Assembly (NCBI RefSeq): GCF_014400405.1
Contig: NZ_CP060496.1
Coordinates: 1,302,001 to 1,366,000 of the forward strand
DNA length: 64,000 bases
Direction: 5' to 3'
From: Brachybacterium sp. Z12
GTDB lineage: Bacteria > Actinomycetota > Actinomycetes > Actinomycetales > Dermabacteraceae
The notes under the pieces were generated by a model. That model saw nothing but the letters and a program-made list of their open reading frames with translations, had not been told where the DNA came from and did no database searches. The position numbers and the translations under genes are program-made. This document shows, piece by piece, positions 1-9,351 of the stretch. How positions within the stretch are numbered: position 1 is the stretch's first letter; each line of letters begins with the position of its first letter.

Positions 1-867
1 TGATGATGACCACCGTCTCCGTCGACGGAGGGCCCGGGTACCGGGTGACTCCGGTGGAGGTGGTCGCCGCCTGGTTCGACCGCTCGAAGATGGTGCTCCC
101 GCGTGAGGCGGTCTTCCCGGAGGCCAGACCCGGGAGCAGACCGCCCTGGACAACGTCGCGGCGATGAGCACCTCCCAGCAGGGTGCGGTCGCCGTGGCCC
201 TGGACGAGCTCGAGGTCGAGTACGAGCCGGTGGTGATGATCGCCGGGGTCCAGGAGGGCGCGCCGGCCGAAGGCACCCTCGAGGGCGGGGACGTGATCGT
301 CTCCGTCGCAGGGGAGACGGCCACCGATGTCGAAGGCTTCCGCGAGCTGATCCGGGCCACTCCCGAGGGGGAGGACGTCCAGATGACGGTGCGCCGCGAG
401 GGCACCGAGACGGACCTCGAGGTCCCCGCCGAGATGGCGGACGGCGCACCGCGGATGGGCGTCGTGCTCGCCGCGGGCTACGAGTTCCCGATGGACGTCG
501 AGATTGCGGTGGGGAACATCGGCGGCCCCAGCGCGGGCATGATCTTCTCCCTGTCCGTCTACGACCAGCTCACCCCGGAGCCCTGACCGGCGGGCACCGG
601 ATCGCCGGCACCGGCACCATCGCGATCGACGGCACCGTCGGCCCGATCGGAGGGGTGCGCCAGAAGATGGTCGGCGCCGTCGAATCGGACGCCGAGTTCT
701 TCCTGGCTCCGAGCGCCAACTGCGACCAGGTCGTCGGCCATGAGCCCGACGGGCTCGACGTCGTCGCCGTCGCAGACTTCGAGCAGGCGCTCACCGCGAC
801 CGAGACCATTGCCGAGACCGGCAGCGCCGAAGGCCTGCCCACCTGTGAGGACGTGACCGAACGATGA
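1..867 (+). CDS. PDZ-domain Lon-like protease (YlbL/S16 family), 5' partial, two frame breaks
   Basis: The gene enters from outside the window, so its N-terminal membrane anchor is not visible. The readable part begins with a beta-rich segment, then a PDZ domain (roughly bases 230-450), then the C-terminal S16 Lon-type protease domain. The catalytic serine lies in GGPSAGM and the catalytic lysine in GVRQKM, the Ser/Lys dyad of the family. Homologues are membrane-anchored with the protease domain outside the cell. The reading frame breaks near base 112 (PEG-Q becomes PEA-R) and near base 580 (LTPGALTGG is interrupted). One G restored to a G run at each place joins all three frames. The gene ends four bases into the next one (ATGA), so translation is probably coupled. 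Family assignment is firm; the substrate is unknown. Confidence 0.85.
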
Positions 868-1558
868 GCAAGAGAAACCGCCGCCGCACACCGCCGAAGC
901 CGACTGTGGTCTTCGACTACGGCGGTGTGCTGAGCGCTGGGCACGATCCGGTGCCGGACGTCCATGAGCTGCTCGGCGGCGATGCATCGGCGCTCGAGGT
1001 CGCGCTGTGGCGCGAGAGGGACGCCTACGACCGAGGCGCCACCACCCAGGCCGAGTACTGGGGCGCCGTGGCGGAGTCCGTCGGCGTCCAGGAGCTCTCC
1101 GAGGAGGAGATCGCCGAGCTCCAGAAAGCCGACAACCGGTACTTCCTGAAGCTGGATCCGCGCTCTCGGGAGCTGATCCATGACCTCGCCCGCAACGGGG
1201 TGCGACTGGTGCTGCTGTCCAATGCGTCGGAGGCCTTCGGGGAGGCGGTGCGCCGCGCCGACTGGTTCGAGGCGTTCACCTTCGCCGTGATCTCCGGCGA
1301 GGAGCGGGCGGTGAAGCCGGAGCCGGAGATCTACGAGGTGCTGCTCGAGGTCCTGTCCCACGAGACCGGGGAGTGTCCATCCCCTCGGCGGTGATCTTCT
1401 TCGACGACCGCGAGGACAACATCGAGGCGGCCCGGGCGCTCGGCATCGACGCCCACCACTGGCCCCGCAACGGCGAGAGCGCCGATTCGGATCAGGTCGA
1501 GCACGGAGCGAGCATCGCACGCCGGGTGCTCGCAGAGCGGGGAGTCCCACTCGACTGA
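864..1558 (+). CDS. HAD-superfamily hydrolase (IA-like), one frame break
   Basis: The N-terminal motif VVFDYGGVL is the HAD motif I of the DYGGV type, with the nucleophile aspartate first. The motif II region LVLLSNAS and the C-terminal motif VIFFDDREDNIEAA (motif IV) follow in the expected order. Corrected length is about 231 residues, usual for a single-domain HAD phosphatase with a small helical cap. These enzymes hydrolyse small phosphorylated metabolites; the substrate cannot be read from sequence. The frame breaks near base 1369, where ETGGVSIPS should run; five G are expected and four are seen. The start ATG overlaps the stop of the upstream protease gene by four bases, indicating co-transcription with it. 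Confidence 0.85.
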
Positions 1559-1676
1559 CCATCGGTGCGCGGCGCGCCAGCGGGTACAGTCGGACAGTGC
1601 GACGTCCCTTGCGCGGCGCCCTTCAAGGCGCGCCGAGGACAGCCCCCCGACCATCTTCTCCGAACAGGAACACGAG

Positions 1677-3361
1677 TTGGCTGAATTCATCTACACCATG
1701 TACAAGGCCCGGAAGGCCGTGGGCGAGAAGGTCATCCTCGATGACGTCTCCATGAGCTTCTACCCGGGTGCGAAGATCGGCATGGTCGGCCCCAACGGTG
1801 CCGGCAAGTCGACCATCCTCAAGATCATGGCAGGGCTCGACCAGCCCTCCAACGGCGAGGCTCGCCTCAGCCCCGGCTACAGCGTCGGCATCCTGCTCCA
1901 GGAGCCGCCGCTGGACGAGTCCAAGACCGTCCTGGAGAATGTCCAGGAGGGCATGGGCGAGCTCTTCCAGAAGGTGCAGCGCTTCAACGCCATCGGCGAG
2001 GAGATGGCTGAGCCGGACGCCGACTTCGACGCGCTGATGGAGGAGATGGGCAAGCTCCAGACCGACATCGACGCAGCCAATGGCTGGGACCTCGACTCCC
2101 AGCTCGAACAGGCGATGGACGCCCTGCGCTGCCCGCCCGGCGACGAGCCCGTCACCCACCTCTCCGGTGGTGAGCGCCGTCGCGTGGCGCTGTGCAAGCT
2201 GCTGCTGGAGAAGCCGGACCTGCTGCTGCTGGACGAGCCCACCAACCACCTCGACGCCGAGAGCGTGCTCTGGCTCGAACAGCACCTCAAGCAGTACGAG
2301 GGCGCCGTCATCGCCGTCACCCACGACCGGTACTTCCTGGACCACGTGGCCCAGTGGATCGCCGAGGTCGACCGCGGCCACCTGTACCCCTACGAGGGCA
2401 ACTACTCCACCTACCTGGAGAAGAAGGCGGAGCGTCTCAACGTCCAGGGCAAGAAGGACGCCAAGCTCTCCAAGCGACTCAAGGAGGAGCTGGAGTGGGT
2501 CCGCTCGAGCGCGAAGGGCCGCCAGGCGAAGTCCAAGGCTCGTCTGGCCCGCTATGAGGAGATGGCCACGGAAGCCGAGCGCACTCGCAAGCTCGACTTC
2601 GAGGAGATCACCATCCCGCCGGGCCCGCGCGGCTGGGCAACCAGGTCATCGACGCCAAGAACCTGAAGAAGGGCTTCGGCGAGCGCATCCTCATCGACGG
2701 CCTCTCCTTCACCCTGCCGCCCAACGGCATCGTGGGCGTCATCGGCCCCAACGGCGTCGGCAAGACCACGCTGTTCAAGACGATGGTGGGTCTGGAGCCG
2801 GTGGACGAGGGCGAGCTGAAGGTCGGCAAGTCCGTGCAGATCAGCTACGTCGATCAGAACCGCGAGAACATCGACCCGGAGAAGAACCTCTGGGAGGTCG
2901 TCTCCGACGGCTTGGATTACATCCAGGTCGGCAAGGTCGAGATCCCCTCTCGCGCCTACGTCAGCCAGTTCGGCTTCAAGGGCCCGGACCAGCAGAAGAA
3001 GGCCGGGATCCTCTCCGGTGGTGAGCGCAACCGCCTGAACCTGGCGCTGACCCTCAAGCAGGGCGGCAACGTGCTCCTGCTCGATGAGCCCACCAACGAC
3101 CTGGACGTCCAGACCCTCGGCTCGCTCGAGAACGCCCTGCTGGAGTTCCCCGGCTGCGTCGTGGTCGTCTCCCACGACCGCTGGTTCCTGGACCGGGTCG
3201 CGACCCACATCCTGGCCTACGAGGGCACCGAGGAGAACCCGGCGAACTGGTACTGGTTCGAGGGCAACTTCGAGTCGTACCAGGCGAACAAGGTCGAGCG
3301 CCTGGGTGAGGACGCCGCGCGTCCCCACCGCGTGACCTACCGTCGCCTCACCCGCGACTGA
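1677..3361 (+). CDS. ettA: Energy-dependent translational throttle protein EttA (ABC-F), one frame break
   Basis: This is a soluble ABC-F ATPase with two tandem nucleotide-binding domains and no membrane segments. The first domain has Walker A GPNGAGKST, signature LSGGERRR and Walker B LLLDEPTNHLD. The second has GPNGVGKTT, LSGGERNR and LLLDEPTNDLD. In the family, EttA binds the ribosomal E site and gates entry of the 70S initiation complex into elongation according to ATP level. The start is TTG: the resulting MAEFIYTMYKARKA matches the conserved EttA N-terminus. Corrected length is about 561 residues, normal for EttA. The frame breaks near base 2633 after IPPGPR; one extra G restores LGNQVIDAKNL. 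A strong hairpin follows the stop codon. Confidence 0.93.
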
Positions 3362-3372
3362 CCGGGACCACC

Positions 3373-3410
3373 GACGCCGCCCCGTTCGCTGATGCGAGCG
3401 GGGCGGCGTC
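3373..3410. terminator. Intrinsic-type hairpin between convergent genes
   Basis: A 17-base stem (GACGCCGCCCCGTTCGC pairing with GCGAGCGGGGCGGCGTC, one G-T pair) surrounds a TGAT loop. It lies 12 bases after the ettA stop and before the end of the convergent gene on the minus strand. There is no clear T tract on either side, as is common in high-GC actinobacteria. It could serve both genes. Confidence 0.6.
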
Positions 3411-3445
3411 GTGCTGTGCATGAGAACCCCGCTCAGCCCGGGGTG

Positions 3446-4997
3446 TCAGCTGTGCTCGACCCCGGTCATCGCCGGATCCAGGTTCGCGACCACGTGGGGT
3501 GAGGGTGTGCCGGACTCGTTGCCGGGCGCCATCTCCCGGGTGACGAAGAGACGCTGAGGGCTCTGCGTGCCGGTGAACTCGATGGTGCCGTCAGCGGAGA
3601 GGTCGAGCACGCCGAGGCTGCTGTGCACGCCGTCGGTCTCGCCCCACAGCTCGAGGACCTCGCCCTTCCAGCCCCGCACCCCCTCGGCTCGCAGTGCGAC
3701 GCCGTCGTCCGCGATCACGGCCTGCCAGGTGCCGTTGTCGCTGATCCCCGGAATCAGCAGGGCCCCGGACGTCATGGTGTGATCCGCCCAGGTGCCGGCG
3801 AAATCCTCGGAATCCCCGAGCTGGCGGTGGGCGTCGAACAGCAGCGCGCCGAGCACCAGAGCTGCGATGACCGCCACGGCCGCGACGGTGCGGGAGAACC
3901 ACGGCACCCCCGCTGCTGCCGCTTCACACGCCGCTTCTCCCGTCGGCGCTCGCGGCGGGAGCGCAGCTTCTCGTCCGTCGCCCTGAAGGCGAATGCGGGG
4001 ACCGGGCGTCATCGGGTGCGCTGGGCGGCGGAGAGGCCTCGGAGCTCGGAGTCATCGGGGAACCGGCCGACGGCGCGGCGGCGCTGCTGTGGAATCCTCC
4101 TGCCACTGCGGGCGGGCCCACCATCCTGCGCTGGGAGTCCGTCCCGAGCACCGGGGTGGCGTAGTCGCCGCGGTAAGCAGTCTCGGCGTCGCCGGACGCT
4201 GGGGGCCGTAGTGGCGCGGGAGCTGCGGCGGGACCTGCCCCGTACCCCTCGAGCACTGAGGCGCGGAGGTCGCGGGAGGGAGGTACTGCGGTCAGCAGGG
4301 TCAGGCGGGCGGCTGCCTCGATCGCGTGGCGGTGGATGCCCGCCGTCTCCGGCAGGCGGGTCAGCTCGCGCAGGCGCAGCCTCTCGCCGACATCAGCCAG
4401 GGCAAGGGCGTCGAGGGCGGCCAGCGCCCTCGTCTCCACGTCCTCCGGACCCCCGAAGGGGACCAGGTGATCGAGCACCTGCGAGAGCAGGACCGCGTTC
4501 TGCTGACGGATCAGGCCGGTGTAGGAGAACCGTCCCTGTGCCGCGGATTCGACCAGTGCGCGCTGCGCCGCCGGAAGTTCGAGCAGCATCCGCAGCACGT
4601 CGACCTCGCGCCGATCCCGGGTGCGGTCGTTGACGAGATCGGGCGCGACCAGGGAGCGCACGTCCCCGCTCGGATCCGTGGCCACCGCCGCTCGACGGGC
4701 GCGGTCCAGGACGGCCGCCTCCCCGGGCAGGCCGCTGGCGGCCAGGTCGGCCGCATCTCGAAGACACGAACGGAGCACGAGCACGGTGAGCTTCTCCGCT
4801 CGCGCCGAGGAGCCCGTGACGTGGACGGCGAGCCCATGGATCCGGGGGCCGAGCACATCCACCAGCGCGGCAGCGGCGCGCTGATCCGCCGAAGCGGTGC
4901 GTCGCAGCAGGGTTCGGACGGGATCGAGACGCTCCCCGAGATCGACCGTGTCCTCCGGGATGGCAGGCATCTCCCCGGTCCGTGCGTCGCTCCCCAT
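3446..4997 (-). CDS. Predicted sigma-like / anti-sigma fusion membrane protein, two frame breaks
   Basis: Corrected length is about 517 residues. Residues ~25-95 resemble ECF sigma region 2 (ADQRAAAALVDVLGPRIHGL then AVHVTGSSARAEKLT). Residues ~135-175 sit where region 4 would be (LPAAQRALVESAAQGRFSY), but the helix-turn-helix is poorly conserved. Next comes a segment like the RskA anti-sigma domain (VETRALAALDALALADVGER to VPPSRDLRASVLEGYG), without zinc-finger cysteines. A Pro/Ala/Ser-rich linker, a strongly basic stretch, one membrane helix (TVAAVAVIAALVLGALLF) and an extracellular RskA-like beta domain complete it. The basic stretch and the membrane part are joined only after restoring one G near base 4004 and one near base 3910. 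A shorter ORF starting at an ATG at 4012 would encode the membrane part alone. No separate sigma factor lies next to it. Function is inferred: a membrane regulator of transcription. Confidence 0.55.
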
Positions 4998-5293
4998 CGG
5001 GCGCCTCCGTGCATTCAGCTCTCATCGTGGGCACCGTCCCCGCGGTGCCGCACCATTGTCGCAGGCAGCAGCGCGGAACGCGGAGGAACCGCACGGACCA
5101 CCCGGATCCAGCTGCTCCCGACCGTGCAGAAACATCTTGCAAGAAGCTCTCGTCCAAGGTTTCGCGCCCACGCCGACAATGCGGGGAGAGCCGATACTCG
5201 CTGTTCGCGGTGAAGAAGTCGTGCCGAAGGTGCTTGCTCAGCTGGTGCAAGAAACACGCAAGATCTTGTGTTCGAATCGGGTACCGTCGGGCC
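4998..5293. promoter_or_regulatory. Divergent intergenic region with repeated CTTGCAAG-type sites
   Basis: This 296-base gap separates the sigma-like gene from glgP and should hold both promoters. It has a perfect 10-base palindrome TCTTGCAAGA at 5135-5144. A near-palindrome, ACGCAAGATCTTGTGT, lies at 5256-5271, about 20 bases before glgP. Between them are further half-sites (GCTTGC near 5232 and TGCAAGAAA near 5246). Palindromes of the CTTGCAAG type are typical of LacI-family sugar regulators such as MalR, so glgP is plausibly repressed through them. No LacI-type gene is in the window. Confidence 0.45.
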
Positions 5294-7856
5294 ATGAAAC
5301 CGATCTCCACGATCACTGTCTCCTCCGACCTCCCCGGAGTCCTCCAGCCCCTGCGTGACCTCGCGCTGAACCTGCGCTGGACCTGGCGTCGACAGACCGT
5401 CGACCTGTTCCGTTCCCTCGACCCGCAGGCGTTCGCCGACAGCGGGGAGAACCCCTTCGCGATGCTGTCCCGCGTTCCCGCGGGTCGCCTCGCCGAGGCC
5501 GCACGCGACGAGTCCTTCCTCGCGCAGATGCGCTCCGAGGTGGGGGACCTGCATACCTATCTGGAGTCCGGCCGCTGGTTCCAGCGCACCGTCCCCGGGG
5601 CCCAGAGCAGCGGCAGCGGCTCTTCGATCGCCTATTTCTCGATGGAGTTCGGGGTCACCCCCACCCTGCCGATCTACTCCGGTGGTCTGGGCATCCTCGC
5701 CGGTGACCACCTGAAGTCCGCCTCGGACCTGGGGGTGCCGCTGGTGGGGATCGGCCTGCTGTACCAGTGGGGCTACTTCTCCCAGTCGCTCGATCGCAGC
5801 GGCTGGCAGCAGGAGAACTATCGCCATAACGATCCCGAGGAGCTCCCCGTCGAGCCCGTTCTCGCTGCCGATGGTGAGCAGCTGACCGTCTCGGTGACGC
5901 TGCCCGGCGGCCGCGAGGTCACCATCGCGGTGTGGAACGCCCAGGTGGGACGCGTTCCGCTGCTGCTGCTCGACACCAATGTCGAGGGCAACGACGAGGC
6001 CGCCCGCCAGATCACCGACCGTCTCTACGGCGGCGACCATGAGCACCGCATCGTCCAGGAGATCGTGCTGGGCATCGGCGGTGTCCGCGCCGTCGAGGCG
6101 TACTCCGAGGTCACCGGGGCTCCCTCGCCGACCGTGTTCCACCTCAACGAGGGCCACGCGGGCTTCTCGGGCCTCGAGCGGGTGGGCCGCAGGATCGCAG
6201 CCGGTGCAGGCTTCTCCGAGGCCGTCGCCGAGGTGCGCGCGGGCACCGTGTTCACCACCCACACCCCCGTCCCCGCGGGCATCGATCGTTTCGATGCCTC
6301 CCAGCTGCGCGGCTACCTCGACGCCGATCAGTCCGGCCTGTCCCGGCTGATCCCGTCGCTGCCTGTCGAGGCCGCGCTCGCGCTCGGCATCGAGGAGGGC
6401 GGGGACATCTTCAACATGGCCCAGCTCGGCTTCCGCATCGCCCAGCGCTCCAACGGGGTCGCGAAGCTCCACGGCGCTGTCTCGCGAGGCATGTTCCAGG
6501 ACCTCTACCCGGGCTTCGACGTGCCCGAGGTGCCGATCGGCTCGGTCACCAACGGCGTGCACCGCCGCACCTGGACCTCCGCCCACATGGACGACCTGTA
6601 CAAGAAGGCGCTCGGGGACGTCGACATCTCCTCGCTCAGCGACTGGAGCGCGCTGTCGACCCTGACCGATCACGAGCTCACCGTGACCCGTGACGCGCTG
6701 CGCGCCGACCTGGTGGAGATGGCCCGCGATCACGTCAAGCAGTCGTGGCTGCGTCGCGGCGCCGATGAGGCCGAGCTCGCGTGGACCGACCACATCCTCG
6801 ACCCGGCCGCGCTGACCATCGGCTTCGCCCGCCGCGTCTCGACGTACAAGCGCCTGACGCTGATGCTCTCCGATCCTGAGCGGTTCAAGAAGATCCTGCT
6901 GGACGAGGACCGCCCGGTCCAGATCGTGGTGGCCGGCAAATCGCACCCCGCCGACCTTCCCGGCAAGGAGTTCCTCCAGCAGCTGGTGCAGTTCGCCGAC
7001 GACCACGGGGTGCGACACCGCATCGCGTTCCTGCCCGACTACGACATCCGCATGGCCTCCGTGCTGATCGCGGGCTCGGATGTGTGGCTGAACAACCCGA
7101 TCCGTCCCGAGGAGGCGTCCGGAACCTCCGGGATGAAGGCTGTCCTCAACGGCGGCCTCACCTTCTCCGTCTCCGACGGCTGGTGGGACGAGATGAAGGA
7201 CGATGACGCGGGATGGACCATCCCCACCGCGCAGGTCGGGGACCAGGCCGAGCGCAACCGGATCGAGGCGGAGGCTCTCTACGAGATCCTCGAGCAGTCG
7301 ATCATCCCGCTGTTCTACGAACGCGATGCCCGTGGCATGCAGCGCGGCTGGATGACCAAGGTCCGCTCCTCGCTGGTGACCGTGGCCCCGCAGATCACCG
7401 CCGCCCGCATGGTCCGCGATTACGTCACCGACCTGTACCTGCCCGCCGCGGGCGCAGCCGCCGCCTTCGCAGCGGATCCTGCGCTGGCCGGAGAGTTCAC
7501 CTCCTGGAAGGCGGGGGTGCAGGAGGCATGGTCAGGCATCGTCGTCAGCGGTGTGACCCTCGAGGGCACCCGGGGACCACCGTCTCCACCGGCGCTGAGG
7601 TCACCTTGACCGCGGACGTCCAGCTGGGCGCTCTGCGCGACACGGATGTGCTGATCGAGGCCGTCCTGGGCGAGATCGGTGCAGGGGTGAGATCATCGAG
7701 CCTCAGCTGATCCCGCTGCAGCGTGGGGACGACGGCCGCTGGGCCGCTCGCTTCGCGCTCGCCGCTCCCGGCGAGGTGGGCTTCACCGTGCGGGTCACCC
7801 CGCAGCATCCGGTGCTCGCCTCCCGCGCCGAGCTCGGGCTGGTCACCACCGCCTGA
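5294..7856 (+). CDS. glgP: Alpha-glucan (glycogen/maltodextrin) phosphorylase GlgP, two frame breaks near the 3' end
   Basis: The enzyme removes glucose from alpha-1,4-glucans with phosphate, giving glucose 1-phosphate, in the cytoplasm. The N-terminal DUF3417 domain (from VLQPLRDLALNLRWTW) and the phosphorylase core (SIAYFSMEFGVTPTLPIYSG, then the C-terminal EEASGTSGMKAVLNGG, which holds the PLP-lysine) identify the actinobacterial GlgP type. Corrected length is about 854 residues, as expected. The chosen ATG gives MKPISTITV, directly before the conserved N-terminus. Breaks occur near 7572 (GTPGTTVSTG interrupted) and near 7687 (GAGGEIIEPQ interrupted), both in runs of G or C. The palindromic sites upstream suggest carbohydrate-responsive control. 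A sugar-binding lipoprotein gene follows 37 bases later. Confidence 0.92.
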
Positions 7857-7893
7857 GCGGCCCCGCCGCACCCTGTTTGAAAGGTCCGACCCC

Positions 7894-9212
7894 GTGCCGA
7901 CCCGCCGCCAGCTCCTGCTCACCACTGCTGCGATGGGAATGGCCGGGGTCGGAGCCCTCTCCGGCTGCTCGCGGGACCGGCCCGTCGAGCTCGAGGACGG
8001 CGACAAGCTCCGGATGAGGGTGTGGAGTGAAGCGGCGGCTGCGGCCTACGAGGATTCCCTCGCGGACTTCACCTCGTCCACCGGCGTGGAGGTCGAGCTC
8101 GAGGTGCTCGGCTGGGACGACTACTGGGCCCAGCTCCCGCTGGACGTCGCGTCGGAGAGCCTGCCCGACGTGCTGTGGATGAACACCGCGAACCTCGCGC
8201 AGGCGCACGCCAGCGGCCAGCTGCTCGAGGTCGGCGAGATCGTCGAGGACCTCGCCTCTCAGTGGGAGGCCGTGGCCACCGACCTCTACCGGCTCGAGGA
8301 CGGGCTGTGGGGCGTCCCCCAGATCTGGGAGCAGAGCATCCTGGCCGCGCATGAGGGCCTGGTCGCCGCCGCAGAAGGCGACGCGACCGCGCTGACCTTC
8401 GACCCCGAGGCGCCGTCGGATCCGCTGCGGGACCTCGCCCGGGCGCTCACCGTCGACGGCGAAGGGCTCCATCCGGGGAGGAGGGGTTCGACGCCTCGGC
8501 GAGAGCGACGTTCGGGTTCAGCGCGCATCCCGATCGCACCGCGGTGCTGGGGCCGTTCATCGCCGCCCAGGGAGGCAGCTGGCAGGGCGAGGAAGGGGAG
8601 ATGACCTTCGCCTCCGCGGAGGGGATCGCTGCTGTGCAGTACCTCGCCGACCTCGCCGCCGACCATCTCGCCCCGTCCGGGGACGAGACCGTCGGCGATC
8701 CCGGGCTGTGCCGGAACCTGTTCCTGCAGGGCAAGCTCGGCCTCCTCCAGACCGGCACCTACGATCTGCATACCCTGGCCGAGGAGATCGGCGAGGACTT
8801 CGAATGGGGTATCCATCCCGTCGTCGCCGGCCCCGAAGGGACGCATCCGCTCGTCCACGGGATCGCAGCGGTGGGGGTCGAGCCGCGGGACGACGACCGG
8901 GCCGCGGCAGTCGCAGAACTGCTGCGCTGGCTCGGCGATGCGGACGGCCAGCGCTCCTTGGCCGAGAACCGACTGGGCATCCCCGCGCACCGAGAGCTGC
9001 ACGAGACCTGGGTCGACAGCTGGTCGGAGGCGGGTGTGGACGTCTCGGCGATCGGGGTCCCCGAGGCCGCGGCACGCCCTGAGACGGGGGACCGCTCGGC
9101 GATCGCCACCGCCACGGCGGTGCAGGTCATCGCCGGTATCTTCCGCGGGGACGCCACGGCTGAAGAGGCACTGCCCGAGGCGCAGCAGGAGGCGCGCGCC
9201 GCGATGGGCTGA
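7894..9212 (+). CDS. ABC transporter extracellular solute (sugar)-binding lipoprotein, one frame break
   Basis: The GTG-started product begins with a twin-arginine-like TRRQLLL stretch, a hydrophobic segment and the lipobox LSGC, so it should be a lipid-anchored surface protein. The mature part (about 415 residues) has the fold pattern of family 1 sugar-binding proteins: DSLADFTSSTGVEVE near the start, a GWDDYWAQL stretch, and LPDVLWMNTANLAQ. Corrected length is 439 residues. The frame breaks near base 8478, where HPGEEGFDAS should run; five G are expected and four are present. No permease or ATPase gene lies beside it, so it must work with transporter parts encoded elsewhere. The position after glgP suggests an oligosaccharide substrate, but that is inference. 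Confidence 0.82.
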
Positions 9213-9258
9213 GGCACCGCGCCGGGCAGGCGGTACGAGGGCCGGGCGAAGTGCTGTC

Positions 9259-9264
9259 TATACT
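9259..9264 (+). promoter_or_regulatory. Candidate -10 element of the thiamine operon
   Basis: TATACT lies about 13 bases before the TPP riboswitch, which is where the transcript should begin. No good -35 match is visible at the usual distance. Confidence 0.4.
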
Positions 9265-9276
9265 CGGCCGTGGACA

Positions 9277-9342
9277 CGGGGTGCGTCGTCCGACGCTGAG
9301 ATCACACCCGTGGAACCTGATCTAGTTCGTACTAGCGAAGGG
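9277..9342 (+). ncRNA. TPP riboswitch (THI element)
   Basis: The conserved THI-box landmarks occur in order: CGGGGTGC, GCTGAGAT, ACCCG, GAACCTGATCTAGTT and AGCGAAGGGA. Binding of thiamine pyrophosphate closes the aptamer and lowers expression of the downstream thiamine genes. The 3' strand of the aptamer contains GAAGGG (9337-9342), the only good Shine-Dalgarno sequence before the first gene, so ligand binding may hide the ribosome site directly. Confidence 0.9.
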
Positions 9343-9351
9343 ATGTCCTCA

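Noticed and set aside
3446..4012. Separate 188-residue membrane protein starting at ATG 4012 (ATGA-like overlap)
   Set aside because: The N-terminal part reads as out-of-frame; adding single G at two runs gives a natural basic stretch before the helix and joins the upstream gene. Kept as an alternative only.
5015..7018. Long minus-strand frame opposite glgP
   Set aside because: It is a high-GC antisense shadow; the plus strand carries conserved phosphorylase motifs all along it.
9343..9345. ATG directly after GAAGGG as the thiD start
   Set aside because: It leaves no spacing after the ribosome site; the GTG nine bases after the site is better, although the ATG cannot be fully excluded.
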